Both the position numbers and the translations under genes were made by a program. DNA of 64,000 bases from Pontibacter ruber (GTDB lineage: Bacteria; Bacteroidota; Bacteroidia; Cytophagales; Hymenobacteraceae): positions 1,137,064 to 1,201,063 of the forward strand of contig NZ_JALPRR010000002.1 in the NCBI RefSeq assembly GCF_023630205.1. The letters are read 5' to 3'. Position 1 is the first letter of the stretch. Each line of letters opens with the position of its first letter. The notes beneath the pieces are model-generated. The model was not told the origin of the DNA and ran no database searches. It saw nothing but the letters and a program-made list of their open reading frames with translations. Positions 53,999-63,278 of the stretch are shown one piece after another.

Positions 53999-54160
53999 TT
54001 AGTCTTCGGTGTCAGACTTCAGATCCTTTTCATCATCCTTTCTAGATGAAGCACGTTTAGCATTTTTTGCCGCAACTTTAAGGGAATCCTGATGCTCTTT
54101 CCTCTCCTTGAATTCTTTTTGGCGCTGCTTCTTCTGTTGGTCTCTTGATCTGGTACTCAT
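53999..54160 (-). CDS. Small charged protein (53 aa), function unknown
   Basis: A 53-residue ORF (MSTRSRDQQKKQRQKEFKER...KSDTED) made almost entirely of Lys, Arg, Gln, Glu and Asp, with one basic N-terminal half and one acidic tail. It has a good start context (A/T-rich, no SD) and a clear composition but no recognisable family. It stands alone in a 1.2-kb region otherwise empty except for repeats. Codon choice is compatible with translation. Confidence 0.5.
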   Translation of the reverse strand: MSTRSRDQQKKQRQKEFKERKEHQDSLKVAAKNAKRASSRKDDEKDLKSDTED

Positions 54161-54367
54161 TGTATTTTGATTTATTTATAACTGATTATTGGACCGTGCT
54201 AAGCCCTCAATTCTGTTGTGATCTTATTTATACGCTCAAACCAATCTAAACTTTTTATTTTCTGCATTGGGGGTAAAAAGATGAATTAAATCTTCTTCGT
54301 CAGGATGGGTTAACCAGTAGTTTTTGTGAGATAAGAAACACCATACTTAACACTGAGGAGCTTTTAT

Positions 54368-54616
54368 ATGTACTTAGGCACTACCAAGACATTGAACTCT
54401 TGCTGTCTTCTGCCTCTTAGAAGTAAAAATTTGTTCGACGAGGGTATTGGGGCTCCATTATATGCGCCAGCTTTGTCTTCAGCGTTGTTACAACACAATA
54501 AAGCTCTGCAAGAGATGAAGCAGAAAACTTGCACTGATTTATTTTTCGGAAAAATACCTGAGGCATTCGGAAAACACCATATATCAACTATATTAGTGTA
54601 CCAACTTCAGCTTTGA
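54368..54616 (+). CDS. Doubtful 82-aa ORF before the heme operon
   Basis: Open from an ATG with a Shine-Dalgarno-like AGGAG eight bases upstream, unusual for this phylum. Its TGA overlaps the TTG start of the next gene, so translational coupling is possible. The product is neither membrane-like nor similar to anything I recognise, and the composition is unremarkable. Alternatively it is a leader of the next gene. Confidence 0.25.
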   Translation: MYLGTTKTLNSCCLLPLRSKNLFDEGIGAPLYAPALSSALLQHNKALQEMKQKTCTDLFFGKIPEAFGKHHISTILVYQLQL

Positions 54617-55140
54617 AACGAATACTAGCCATATGTCTGCTTTTTGTTTTCACTTTTAACAGTGTTGGATACTACTTTGTCTTTATTGTGCTGCAGCAGC
54701 AAATCAGGAGTGAGATCAAAAACCAGATCAAACAACGCATTCCGGCAGATGAGCTTCATGTTATTGCTGTAAGTATAAATGAACAGGGAAAGCTTGACTG
54801 GAAGAGAGAAGGCAAAGAGTTTCTGTATAAGGGCAGCATGTATGATGTTGTAAAAACAGAAACAAAGGATGATACTGTATTTTACTACTGCATTACGGAT
54901 GTGGAAGAAACGCAGCTTTTTGCCATGCTCGACCAGCTGGTAAAAGAACATCTGGCGCACTCAAAGAAACACAACTCGGCTAAAAAACTGCTGAAAAGCT
55001 TCTACAAAAAGTTCTATGACAACAAGTATGTTGTCCGCATAACTGTACCTGTTGTTAATTATAGTTTCCTGCCTCCGGTAGACGAATCTCTTCAATCCCT
55101 CGCCCTGGATATCGCCTCTCCTCCTCCCAGGCTGGTTTAG
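54613..55140 (+). CDS. Membrane-anchored hypothetical protein upstream of TonB receptor
   Basis: A 175-residue protein with an N-terminal hydrophobic helix (ILAICLLFVFTFNSVGYYFVFIVL, about 4-27), then a region with coiled-coil-like content (QQQIRSEIKNQIKQRI) and a soluble tail ending SPPPRLV. Proteins of this type lie directly upstream of TonB-dependent iron receptors in several Bacteroidota. Translation begins at TTG; the previous ORF ends in the same bases. It has no catalytic motif. A role in heme uptake is inferred only from position. Confidence 0.6.
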   Translation: MKRILAICLLFVFTFNSVGYYFVFIVLQQQIRSEIKNQIKQRIPADELHVIAVSINEQGKLDWKREGKEFLYKGSMYDVVKTETKDDTVFYYCITDVEETQLFAMLDQLVKEHLAHSKKHNSAKKLLKSFYKKFYDNKYVVRITVPVVNYSFLPPVDESLQSLALDIASPPPRLV

Positions 55141-55250
55141 TTTATTTCCTGCATATAAAGTCAGAAAGTGATGTCAGGCACTTATCTGAAATATGCCATG
55201 CTTATACATGCATGCACTAAATAATCTATTGTCCAGACTAAACCATATTC

Positions 55251-57608
55251 ATGAAAAGATATACTCTTATAGTTGTCTGTGCCCTGTTATCCTTTACAGC
55301 CTTTGCACAAAACAACCCGCTAAAAGGCAGAATATTTGATGCCTATAGTCATACTGCTCTGGAGGGAGCAAGTATCATCGTATCCGAAACAGCCGGAACC
55401 ATCACCAACAACAAAGGTGAATTTGAGCTGGATTGCTACGGCACTACATCAATTACGATAAAGTACATTGGCTACGAAACTTATACCGGCATTGTAAAAG
55501 ATTGTAGACAGTTACTTCAGATCGGGCTTATACCATCTGATAATAACCTGAACGAAGTAGAAGTAAGTGCTTCCAGCCCTACTAACAACGCTAATTTAAA
55601 GCAGCCGCAGTCCATAGGTTTGCTGAGCCGCCGAGAGCTTACCCGCAACGAGGGAGTTTTTCTTGAGAACACCATCAACTTGGTGTCCGGCGTGCGCATG
55701 GAAAAGCGCACCATGTCCGGTGGCCAGCGTGTAGTGATCAGGGGTTATGGTTATCCGGCTGGATCGGGTAACCCGGTTAACTTTAACGGCGCAGGCATTA
55801 AGGCCTATTTAAATGGCATACCGGTTACAGATGCCGAAGGTATAACCAGCTACGACGACATTGATTACAGCACGCTAGGCAAGGTTGAAGTCATAAAAGG
55901 CCCTGCTTCCAGCTTGTATGGCACCGGCATTGGTGGTGTTTTGAAGATGTATACCCTGAAACCTGCGCCGCAAGCTACGCGCATTGTTCAGGATGCCATG
56001 GCTGGTAGCTATGGTTTGTGGCGCTCCAACACACGCATGGAAAATGCTTCAGATAAGGCCTCCGTTATGGTAAACTATGGCCATCAGAACTACGACAGCT
56101 ACCGCGTGCACAGTGCTTCTAAAAAGGATTTCGCCACGTTTATAGGCGACTTCAGAAGCAGCGACAAGCAATCGCTTTCCGTTTATACTTCCTACAACAA
56201 CTCTTACGACCAACTGGCCGGGCAAATGGACAGTGCCTCTTTCTTTAACAAAGAAAACAAAGGCGAAGCGAAGTATCTGGCTAACAACGGGCACATCGGG
56301 TATGAAAGCTTTAGAACCGGGGTATCGCACAACTATACTTTCTCTAAGTATATAAGCAACGTAACCAGCGCCTATTTCAGCAATTACAAGCAAAGCCAGT
56401 CTTCTGCGGCAGGCCTTAGCAGTAACATGGCAAGTAACTTTGGCGGCAGAACCGAATTTAACCTGAACTTTACTGGCGAAGTATTAAGCTTGGCCGGTAC
56501 TGTGGGTGGTGAGTATCAGAAAACCAACTCATTCAAAAAGACCAATGCCATGGCCGACGGTGTACTTGGCGGCATTACGACCGACCTGGAAGTAGCGGGC
56601 CAGCAATACTCCCTGTTTACTGAATGGAACCTGCAACTGCCCCGTAACTTTACTTTGATAGGCGGTGCCAGCAGCAATATCATCGAGTATGGCATTACCG
56701 ATAAGCTTACAAATTCTGCAAACAAAACGCACAAAGACCAGTCTGGCTACAAAACTTTTAAGCCCTTTGTAACACCGCGTGTTGCCCTGCAAAAGGTATT
56801 CGGAGAAAATATAACAGCTTATGTTTCGGTAAGCCAGGGCTACTCGCCGCCTACGTCTGGCAACGTGGTGGTGCCTGCCACAGGTGAGGTATTAACTGAT
56901 CTTAAACCGGAAAAAGGTACGCAGTATGAAGTTGGCAGCAAAGGAAGCCTGCTGGATAAGAAGTTATCATACCAGGTAGCTTTGTTTGATCTGAATGTGA
57001 GCGATAAGCTGACAACACAGGCTATAACAGACCCCACCTCAGGTACTGTGTTATACTCCTACAGCGTTAATGCCGGAAGCCAGAAAAACAGGGGTGCTGA
57101 ACTTGCTGTAAACTATTCTGTTGTTGATGACAATACGAAATTTGTAATGCTGGTAAGGCCGTTTGCAAATTATACTTACTCTGATTTCACCTACGATAAC
57201 TTCAAAAGCGACAATAACAACAACGAGCGTACGGTAGATTATTCCGGGAATTCGGTCATGGGTGTGCCAGAGCATAACTTCAACGCAGGAATCGATATCA
57301 GTACGAGACCTGGCATTTACCTGTTGGCAACCTATCAGTATGTATCCGATATGCCGATCACGTTTGATAATGCCCATACAGCGCCGGGCTACTCGTTGCT
57401 GAATGCCAAACTGGGCTGGCGCAAAAGTATAGGCAACCATGTGCAGTTTGATGTGTATGCAGGAGGCAATAACCTGACAGAAAGCCTGTACTACAACATG
57501 GTTTTCTTGAGTGCTTACAGTGCATCTGCAAAGAACCCGAACATCTACCTGCCTGCCGCTTACAAAGCTACGTTCTACGGCGGCTTTACTTTCAGCTATA
57601 AACTATAA
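55251..57608 (+). CDS. TonB-dependent receptor, likely for heme/iron
   Basis: A 785-residue outer-membrane protein. A signal peptide (LIVVCALLSFTAFAQN) is followed by a CarboxypepD_reg-like domain at about 22-110 (LKGRIFDAYSHTALEGASIIVSE), a plug with GVRMEKRTMSGGQRVVIRGYGYP and VEVIKGPASSLYGTGIGGVL, and a beta-barrel ending in FYGGFTFSYKL (aromatic C-terminus needed by BAM). The downstream ABC genes suggest heme or siderophore as cargo. No FeoB or sigma regulator is adjacent. Iron-dependent (Fur) control is expected; no Fur box was sought by alignment. Confidence 0.9.
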   Translation: MKRYTLIVVCALLSFTAFAQNNPLKGRIFDAYSHTALEGASIIVSETAGTITNNKGEFELDCYGTTSITIKYIGYETYTGIVKDCRQLLQIGLIPSDNNLNEVEVSASSPTNNANLKQPQSIGLLSRRELTRNEGVFLENTINLVSGVRMEKRTMSGGQRVVIRGYGYPAGSGNPVNFNGAGIKAYLNGIPVTDAEGITSYDDIDYSTLGKVEVIKGPASSLYGTGIGGVLKMYTLKPAPQATRIVQDAMAGSYGLWRSNTRMENASDKASVMVNYGHQNYDSYRVHSASKKDFATFIGDFRSSDKQSLSVYTSYNNSYDQLAGQMDSASFFNKENKGEAKYLANNGHIGYESFRTGVSHNYTFSKYISNVTSAYFSNYKQSQSSAAGLSSNMASNFGGRTEFNLNFTGEVLSLAGTVGGEYQKTNSFKKTNAMADGVLGGITTDLEVAGQQYSLFTEWNLQLPRNFTLIGGASSNIIEYGITDKLTNSANKTHKDQSGYKTFKPFVTPRVALQKVFGENITAYVSVSQGYSPPTSGNVVVPATGEVLTDLKPEKGTQYEVGSKGSLLDKKLSYQVALFDLNVSDKLTTQAITDPTSGTVLYSYSVNAGSQKNRGAELAVNYSVVDDNTKFVMLVRPFANYTYSDFTYDNFKSDNNNNERTVDYSGNSVMGVPEHNFNAGIDISTRPGIYLLATYQYVSDMPITFDNAHTAPGYSLLNAKLGWRKSIGNHVQFDVYAGGNNLTESLYYNMVFLSAYSASAKNPNIYLPAAYKATFYGGFTFSYKL

Positions 57609-57664
57609 ACCATCCTGCCGGGAGTAACTGCCTGTTACTTCCGGCTTATTATAAACAGATAAAC

Positions 57665-58555
57665 ATGAACAAGTATATACTAGGCGCTACACTGGCAATC
57701 GGACTAGCGTCGTGCGGCCGTTTCGGCAATAAAGAAGAAGATCAGCAGGTTAAGGGAGAGCGTATCGTTTCTGTATCAAAGCAGCACAGCGAGATCATGT
57801 ATGCCTTGGGTGCTGAAAAGAATCTGGTGGCGGTAGATATATCCAGTACCTATCCGCCTGCTATAAAAAAGCTGCCTACTGTTGGCTACCATCGGGCACT
57901 GAGCCTGGAAGGCCTTTTAGCAGCCAAACCAACCCTGATCCTGCACGATGGGCACAGCAGCATTGGACCGGACCATGTGGTGAGCCAGCTAAAGCAGCTG
58001 GATATCCCGATGAAGGAATTTTCTGTTAAAGCCAGCACCCTCGACAGCACCATACTGCTGATGCGCGAAATAGGCTCCTACTTCGGTAAAGAAAAGCAGG
58101 CTGATTCCCTTTGCCGCATACTTGATGCCGACATGAAACTTGCCATGGAGCAAGCCAAAGCCTACCAGCACAAGCCTAAAGTTCTGGTGATCCATTTCGG
58201 GCAGGCAAGTAACGTGTACCTGGTGGTAACGAAAAAGAACACAGGTGCTAAAATGGTAGAATGGGCAGGCGGCACCATGGCCGTAGACGACCCGAAAGCG
58301 ATGAAGCAGTTGTCCGCAGAAGTGGTAGCCAAGTCCGATCCCGATGTGATTCTGCTAACCGACTTTGGCTACGATCGCCTGAAAGGATCATCCGATAAAA
58401 TAAGCGAACTGCCTGGTGTTTCGAGCACGAAAGCGTTCAAGAACGGCCACATCTACCGGGTGGAGGAGCACGACCTTATTTATTTCGGACCACGCACCGG
58501 CAAAAATGTTCTGGCACTTCAAAAACTAATTCATCCGGATGAGCAGGTTCAATAA
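57665..58555 (+). CDS. Hemin ABC transporter substrate-binding lipoprotein
   Basis: A 296-residue periplasmic binding protein. Lipobox IGLASC (C about residue 17). The domain has the HmuT/BtuF pattern: RIVSVSKQHSEIMYALGAEKNLVAVDISS (about 33-62), LLAAKPTLILHDGHSS and a C-terminal GRDRL-like helix with NVLALQKLI. HmuT members bind heme. It is co-transcribed with the receptor upstream (56 bp gap) and overlaps the permease by 17 bases. Confidence 0.9.
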   Translation: MNKYILGATLAIGLASCGRFGNKEEDQQVKGERIVSVSKQHSEIMYALGAEKNLVAVDISSTYPPAIKKLPTVGYHRALSLEGLLAAKPTLILHDGHSSIGPDHVVSQLKQLDIPMKEFSVKASTLDSTILLMREIGSYFGKEKQADSLCRILDADMKLAMEQAKAYQHKPKVLVIHFGQASNVYLVVTKKNTGAKMVEWAGGTMAVDDPKAMKQLSAEVVAKSDPDVILLTDFGYDRLKGSSDKISELPGVSSTKAFKNGHIYRVEEHDLIYFGPRTGKNVLALQKLIHPDEQVQ

Positions 58556-59576
58556 GCAGTATACAGGCGTATACCCGATCCTGCTCTTATTGCTGCTTGT
58601 CGTAACACTTCTCTCGATCCGCTACGGGGCTGTGGAGATCTCGCTGCAGGAAATTTATACTTCCATCCGCAACTGGTTTACTTCGTCGGAAAGTATGACT
58701 TTGAACGAAAGGATCTTTATGGAGATCCGGTTACCGAGGGCTATACTTTGTGTGGTTGTAGGGGCAAGCCTGGCAGTTGGCGGCGCTTTAATGCAATCGT
58801 TGTTCCGGAACCCGATTGTGGAGCCGGGCCTGGTTGGCACATCCAGTGGAGCTGCGTTTGGCGCAGCACTATACTTTGTGTTAGGCTCTGCTTTCCAAAT
58901 CCCCACAGCTGGAGAATGGGCGTTGCCGATAGCGGCCTGCCTGGGAGGTATAGTAGCCACCTTCCTGGTTTTTATACTTGCCAAGTCGAAGCATACCGGT
59001 AAAAGCTCTATCGTGGCGTTGCTACTAACAGGTATTGCGATCAATGCGCTCTTTATAAGCGGTGTTGGTTTTATGTCGTACATGGCCCGCGACCCGCAGG
59101 CCCGCTCCATCACATTCTGGACGCTGGGTACTCTGTCCGGTGCTAACTGGCATTCGGTACTGATCGTTGGACTTACTTCGGTGGTGTGCATTTCATTGGC
59201 GTTGAAGTATACCAAGCACCTGAACGCACTGATGATTGGCGAAGAGGAAGCGCAATTCATCGGCATCAACATCAAGCGCTTAAAGCTCACGATCTTATTG
59301 ATCAACGTGGTGATGGTGGCCGTAGCCACTGCTTTTACAGGCGTGATTAGTTTCATCGGTTTGATCGTGCCCCACCTGCTCCGCATTATGTGAGGTTCCG
59401 ATAACCGCTACCTGGTACTGGGGAGTGCCATAGCAGGCGGCGTTCTGCTGAGCCTTGCCGATCTGATCGCGCGCCTGGTTTTACAGCCTGCCGAATTGCC
59501 CATCGGCATAGTAACTTCTGTAGTGGGTGTGCCGGTGTTCATTCTGCTCTTAAGAAAGAAAAACTATTACTTCTAA
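58539..59576 (+). pseudogene. FecCD/HmuU-type permease interrupted by in-frame TGA
   Basis: The frame starts 17 bases inside the binding-protein gene and reads as a FecCD permease. After residue 284 (IVPHLLRIM) a TGA at 59391-59393 stops it, but the next 60 codons continue in the same frame (GSDNRYLVLGSAIAG..., then AELPIGIVTSVVGVPVFILLLRKKNYYF) to a normal TAA at 59576. A one-base change restoring a sense codon (for example TGG, Trp) would give an intact permease of about 345 residues with ten helices. Truncation removes the last two helices, so uptake is probably impaired unless readthrough occurs or the base is a sequencing error. Confidence 0.8.
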
Positions 59577-59580
59577 TTTC

Positions 59581-60363
59581 ATGCTTTCAGTACAGAATAT
59601 TACTTATAAGATCGGCAACAAGGTGCTGCTGGATGATGTTACTACCACGTTCGAACCCGGCAAACTGAACCTGATAATCGGCCCGAACGGTGCCGGAAAA
59701 TCAACGTTAGTGAAGGTGCTGTGCAAGCAACTGCAGCCTGCGCAGGGAGCTGTAACGTATGGACAAAAGCCGTTGCAGGATTACACGGACTTGGAGCTAG
59801 CTAAAATACGATCGGTACTCTCACAGAACATTGATCTGGCTTTTCCACTGAAAGTATGGGAGGTGGTGATGATGGGCCGTTACCCGCATTTCAGCAGCAA
59901 GCCCGACCAGAAAGACAACATGGCATGTGAAGAGGCGATGCGCTTCTTTGATGTGCTGGACATGGCAGACAGAAATTACATGACCCTGAGCGGCGGTGAA
60001 AAACAACGGGTGCACTTTGCCCGTGTTGCCAGCCAGATCTGGTACCCGGTTAATGACCAGTACCGCTACCTGATCTTAGATGAACCCCTGACTTTCCTGG
60101 ATGTTCATTACCAGTTCCAGTTTATGCACCAGATCATGGAGTTGCTTCAGCACCAGGACCTGGTGGTCGTAGGCGTTGTACACGACCTGAACCTGGCAGC
60201 CAAATTTGCTGATAAGATCCTGCTTATAAATCAGGGCAAAGTTCTGGCACAGGGCACCAGCAGAGAAGTGCTTACCACGGAGAATATCAAAGCTGCTTAC
60301 AGGCTGAATCCTTTTATTGTAGAGCATAAAGAAAAGGAAGCGATGTACCTGTTTTTTGAATAG
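59581..60363 (+). CDS. hmuV: Heme ABC transporter ATP-binding protein
   Basis: A 260-residue NBD. Walker A GPNGAGKST (about 34-42), Q-loop in LSQNIDLAF, signature LSGGEKQRVHFARV (about 138-151), Walker B YLILDEPLTFLDV (about 162-174), switch HDLN. It starts 4 bp after the permease's true end and is otherwise intact, so the lesion affects only the permease. Conserved with HmuV/FepC of iron-complex transporters. Confidence 0.9.
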   Translation: MLSVQNITYKIGNKVLLDDVTTTFEPGKLNLIIGPNGAGKSTLVKVLCKQLQPAQGAVTYGQKPLQDYTDLELAKIRSVLSQNIDLAFPLKVWEVVMMGRYPHFSSKPDQKDNMACEEAMRFFDVLDMADRNYMTLSGGEKQRVHFARVASQIWYPVNDQYRYLILDEPLTFLDVHYQFQFMHQIMELLQHQDLVVVGVVHDLNLAAKFADKILLINQGKVLAQGTSREVLTTENIKAAYRLNPFIVEHKEKEAMYLFFE

Positions 60364-60434
60364 GTAATGAGTTTTAACTACTGCTGTATTTAATAAATAT
60401 TATATTTAAAGACAATTTCGCTAATTTAAAACTA

Positions 60435-61175
60435 ATGTCAGCCGGAGGATATCTACGTTGTATTTTATTGTTTTTATACCTGTTACCAGCAAGCCTGATG
60501 GCACAGTCAGGAAAGCAGGTAACATATCAGCGTATCGGGTGGGTACGGTACAGTAACCGGCTGCAGCTGAGTGAACGGGTGGCATTTGTTGCTGAAGTGG
60601 ATAACCGTGTTTTTCTTTCTGAGTTCAGGGAGCAAACGTTTTCGCTCCGCTCAGCCGTAAGGTATACTTTTCATCCTCAAATTGATGCTACGCTAGGGTT
60701 TACCTATGCCCAACAGTATCCGCAGAATCCTGAAAGTGACCTTGTTGTACCTGAGTTAAGGCCGCAGCAGGATATTACATTAAAGCAGGAAATTGGAAAA
60801 GTGAAGCTGAATCACCAATACCGGCTGGAGGAGCGCTTTATCAGAAAAACAATTGAAGATGAGCTTGCGTCAGGTTATCGCTTCAACTTTCGTTTCCGCT
60901 ATAGGCTACAGGGCGAAGTGCCGCTTTGGCATGGTGAAACTCAGGAAGTAAAGCTAGTAGTGTCTGATGAGGTGATGCTGAATGCTGGGAAGAGCATCGA
61001 GTATAATACGTTTGACCAAAACAGACTGTATGGTGGTGTGCAGTGGGAAGTGTCGCCAGCTCTGGCACTAGAACTTGGATACATGAAATGGCACCAGCAA
61101 CGTCCATCTGGCTCAAACTATTTCAATAGGGATGTAGCAAGGCTGAGTGTTTCTCATAAGCTGCAATTATACTAG
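60435..61175 (+). CDS. DUF2490 domain-containing outer-membrane protein
   Basis: A 246-residue exported protein with signal peptide (LLFLYLLPASLMAQ) and a beta-rich remainder (repeats of polar/hydrophobic alternation, C-terminal VARLSVSHKLQLY with a terminal aromatic). DUF2490 proteins are small outer-membrane barrels of unknown function. It is 71 bp after the heme ATPase and may be transcribed with it, though the role is unclear. Confidence 0.75.
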   Translation: MSAGGYLRCILLFLYLLPASLMAQSGKQVTYQRIGWVRYSNRLQLSERVAFVAEVDNRVFLSEFREQTFSLRSAVRYTFHPQIDATLGFTYAQQYPQNPESDLVVPELRPQQDITLKQEIGKVKLNHQYRLEERFIRKTIEDELASGYRFNFRFRYRLQGEVPLWHGETQEVKLVVSDEVMLNAGKSIEYNTFDQNRLYGGVQWEVSPALALELGYMKWHQQRPSGSNYFNRDVARLSVSHKLQLY

Positions 61176-61204
61176 GATAAAGACTAAACTAAAGCTAGGA
61201 AATA

Positions 61205-61235
61205 GTATAGTATAGTATAGTATAGTATAGTATAG
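61205..61235. repeat. TATAG pentanucleotide microsatellite
   Basis: Six full TATAG copies plus a partial leading copy, in the spacer between DUF2490 and the APC permease. Its unit is a circular permutation of AGTAT, the core of the motif scattered through the window. Confidence 0.95.
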
Positions 61236-61511
61236 TGCTTACCTGACAGGTACTCCGCTAGCAGTAGCTTTAGTTTTTTGTTTCAAAGCTTGATACCAGT
61301 ACACGGTACTTATACCGATAAGATCACCGAGCTTAATTACAGATCAACTACAGATGTACTTTTTGAATAACTTCCCATAGCCCCAAGTATGTTCTGCTAA
61401 AATCTTAGCTCATATGTACCTTCTCGTTTAGTAACTGGCTTTGAGCATTGGGGAAGCAGGACAACTATTGTGCAGGGTAAAATAACCTAGATCTTTTTAT
61501 TTGATTTACGA

Positions 61512-63278
61512 TCAGATTACCAGACGCACCCCACCCAGCTCCTGTAAGCCATAAGGGAAGCTATTTCCAGGGGAGCCAATGAACATGAAATTTTTCGGTA
61601 TTCCCCATTTAATTGATAAATCCCTGATCAGTTCAGGACCAAAGTGTCCTCTTAGGATAACAAAATCTACTTCAAGCTCGGGATATGCCAGATCTAATAC
61701 TTCTACCTCGTGCATTAATTTTTTAGGAGGCTGTTCACCCTCCTGCAACACGTTGACAATTTTTAATCTATTAGTGTGCTCATTCTCAACAATGTACCGC
61801 ATCACCTTATTAAGGTTGGCAATATTGTCTCCCTTTGTAAAAAACACGAATTGTTGCGATCTAATCGTATTTATCAGGCGCAACGTGGTATACGATTTAA
61901 ATGGTAATATTTTCCTTAGAGGGCGCTCCACTTGCCGCAACAGGTAAGTAAATAAAATTAGTAGCTCTATTCTATAGAGCATTATAAATACAACAGCAGC
62001 TGTGGGTATGAAATATTTCAGGAAAACCCATACATAGGCTGGGTTAAGTATGGCATTCCCTATCAAGGCTGCTAACACAGCAGAGATCGCCAGGAGTAAA
62101 ACCATACCGGATGCTCTGACTGGCCTTGGCAATCGGTTTCTGCGCAGCTTTAGCAGTATGTTGCCAAACCCAAATAAGGTCATTACAGACAAAAAAGAAA
62201 TAGTGTAGACACCCGCTAATGCCCCTATATCTCCACTCGTTATAAAAAGGATAGACACGCAAAGCAAAAAGAACGAGATCATGATGAGATATGCCGATCC
62301 CCTTTTATTCGTAATTAGCAAAAACTGAGGCAAACAGCGGTCCAATGTCATTCGCTGAACCAATCCCGTCACACCTACATAAGAAGTTAGTACAGCACCG
62401 CTAAGCACTAGTGCAGCATCAACAGAAACAATTGTTGCCAACCAGTTTCCGCCGGCTATTTCACCCAGATATGCCAGTAAAGCAGTCTGATTTTGAGCTA
62501 CAGATGCCAAAGGAAGTATGGCTATGGCCAAAAAAGCAGTTAGTGGGTTGAAAATCGTTACAGCTAACCACATGTTTCGTAGCGTTTTCGGGAAAACACC
62601 TGGGGCCTGCTCCTCTACAAAATTAGCCGAACTCTCAAAACCTGATATTCCAAGCATAGCAGCCGCAAAACCAAAAAAAAGAGCATTCCAAATACTTCCT
62701 TCCAAAGGCTGGCTGTAGTTCATATTTAACATATCAAACCCATTGCTAAAGAAATACAGAAATCCAACTACAACCAAAAGCGTGAGAGTAGAGATATGAA
62801 TTAGAAATATAACAATGGCAACAATCGCCGACTCACCTATTCCCATGATGGTAAGCCCCATAAAGAATGCTAAAAGTCCTATGGTAGCTAGTATAATAGG
62901 AAGTCCTTCCCATAAATGATGTACATAATGCATCGCCTCGCTGGCAGAAATAACAGCTGTGGCCATGTAAGACAACAATGTAAGGCAGGCGGCTAGAGAG
63001 GCCGTAGTCTTGCTGGTTGTATTGAGCAGTGCATTATAAGCTCCCCCATTCAGTGGCAGAGCGCCTACCACTTCACCATAAATACTCCTGAAGAGATACA
63101 GAACACCGCCTACCAGTAAAAGAGCCACCCACGCATACTGGCCCGCATATATGATAGCCAGCGCTGAAACATAAAGACAAGAGGATGTTATATCGTTTCC
63201 GCATATGGATGTAGCAGCTAATTCTTTAAGCTTGGGAGCGTGTGTAGAAGAAGCGGAACTGGAAAGATCTTTTGCCAT
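61512..63278 (-). CDS. APC-superfamily amino acid permease with C-terminal cytoplasmic domain
   Basis: A 588-residue transporter. About 12 helices span 25-440, with the N-terminal ATSICGNDITSSCLYVSALAIIYAGQYAW resembling a G-x-G substrate-binding helix. The last 150 residues are soluble (FKSYTTLRLINTIRSQQFVFF, then VDFVILRGHFGPELIRDLSIKWG and MFIGSPGNSFPYGLQELGG). The tail occurs in related Bacteroidota permeases and has no known role. The substrate is unknown. No neighbours point to one. Confidence 0.75.
   Translation of the reverse strand: MAKDLSSSASSTHAPKLKELAATSICGNDITSSCLYVSALAIIYAGQYAWVALLLVGGVLYLFRSIYGEVVGALPLNGGAYNALLNTTSKTTASLAACLTLLSYMATAVISASEAMHYVHHLWEGLPIILATIGLLAFFMGLTIMGIGESAIVAIVIFLIHISTLTLLVVVGFLYFFSNGFDMLNMNYSQPLEGSIWNALFFGFAAAMLGISGFESSANFVEEQAPGVFPKTLRNMWLAVTIFNPLTAFLAIAILPLASVAQNQTALLAYLGEIAGGNWLATIVSVDAALVLSGAVLTSYVGVTGLVQRMTLDRCLPQFLLITNKRGSAYLIMISFFLLCVSILFITSGDIGALAGVYTISFLSVMTLFGFGNILLKLRRNRLPRPVRASGMVLLLAISAVLAALIGNAILNPAYVWVFLKYFIPTAAVVFIMLYRIELLILFTYLLRQVERPLRKILPFKSYTTLRLINTIRSQQFVFFTKGDNIANLNKVMRYIVENEHTNRLKIVNVLQEGEQPPKKLMHEVEVLDLAYPELEVDFVILRGHFGPELIRDLSIKWGIPKNFMFIGSPGNSFPYGLQELGGVRLVI

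Noticed and set aside
59391..59393. TGA as evidence for recoding or an alternative genetic code
   Set aside because: Every other gene in the window ends normally at TGA, TAA or TAG, and no selenocysteine signal is visible; a point mutation or error is simpler.
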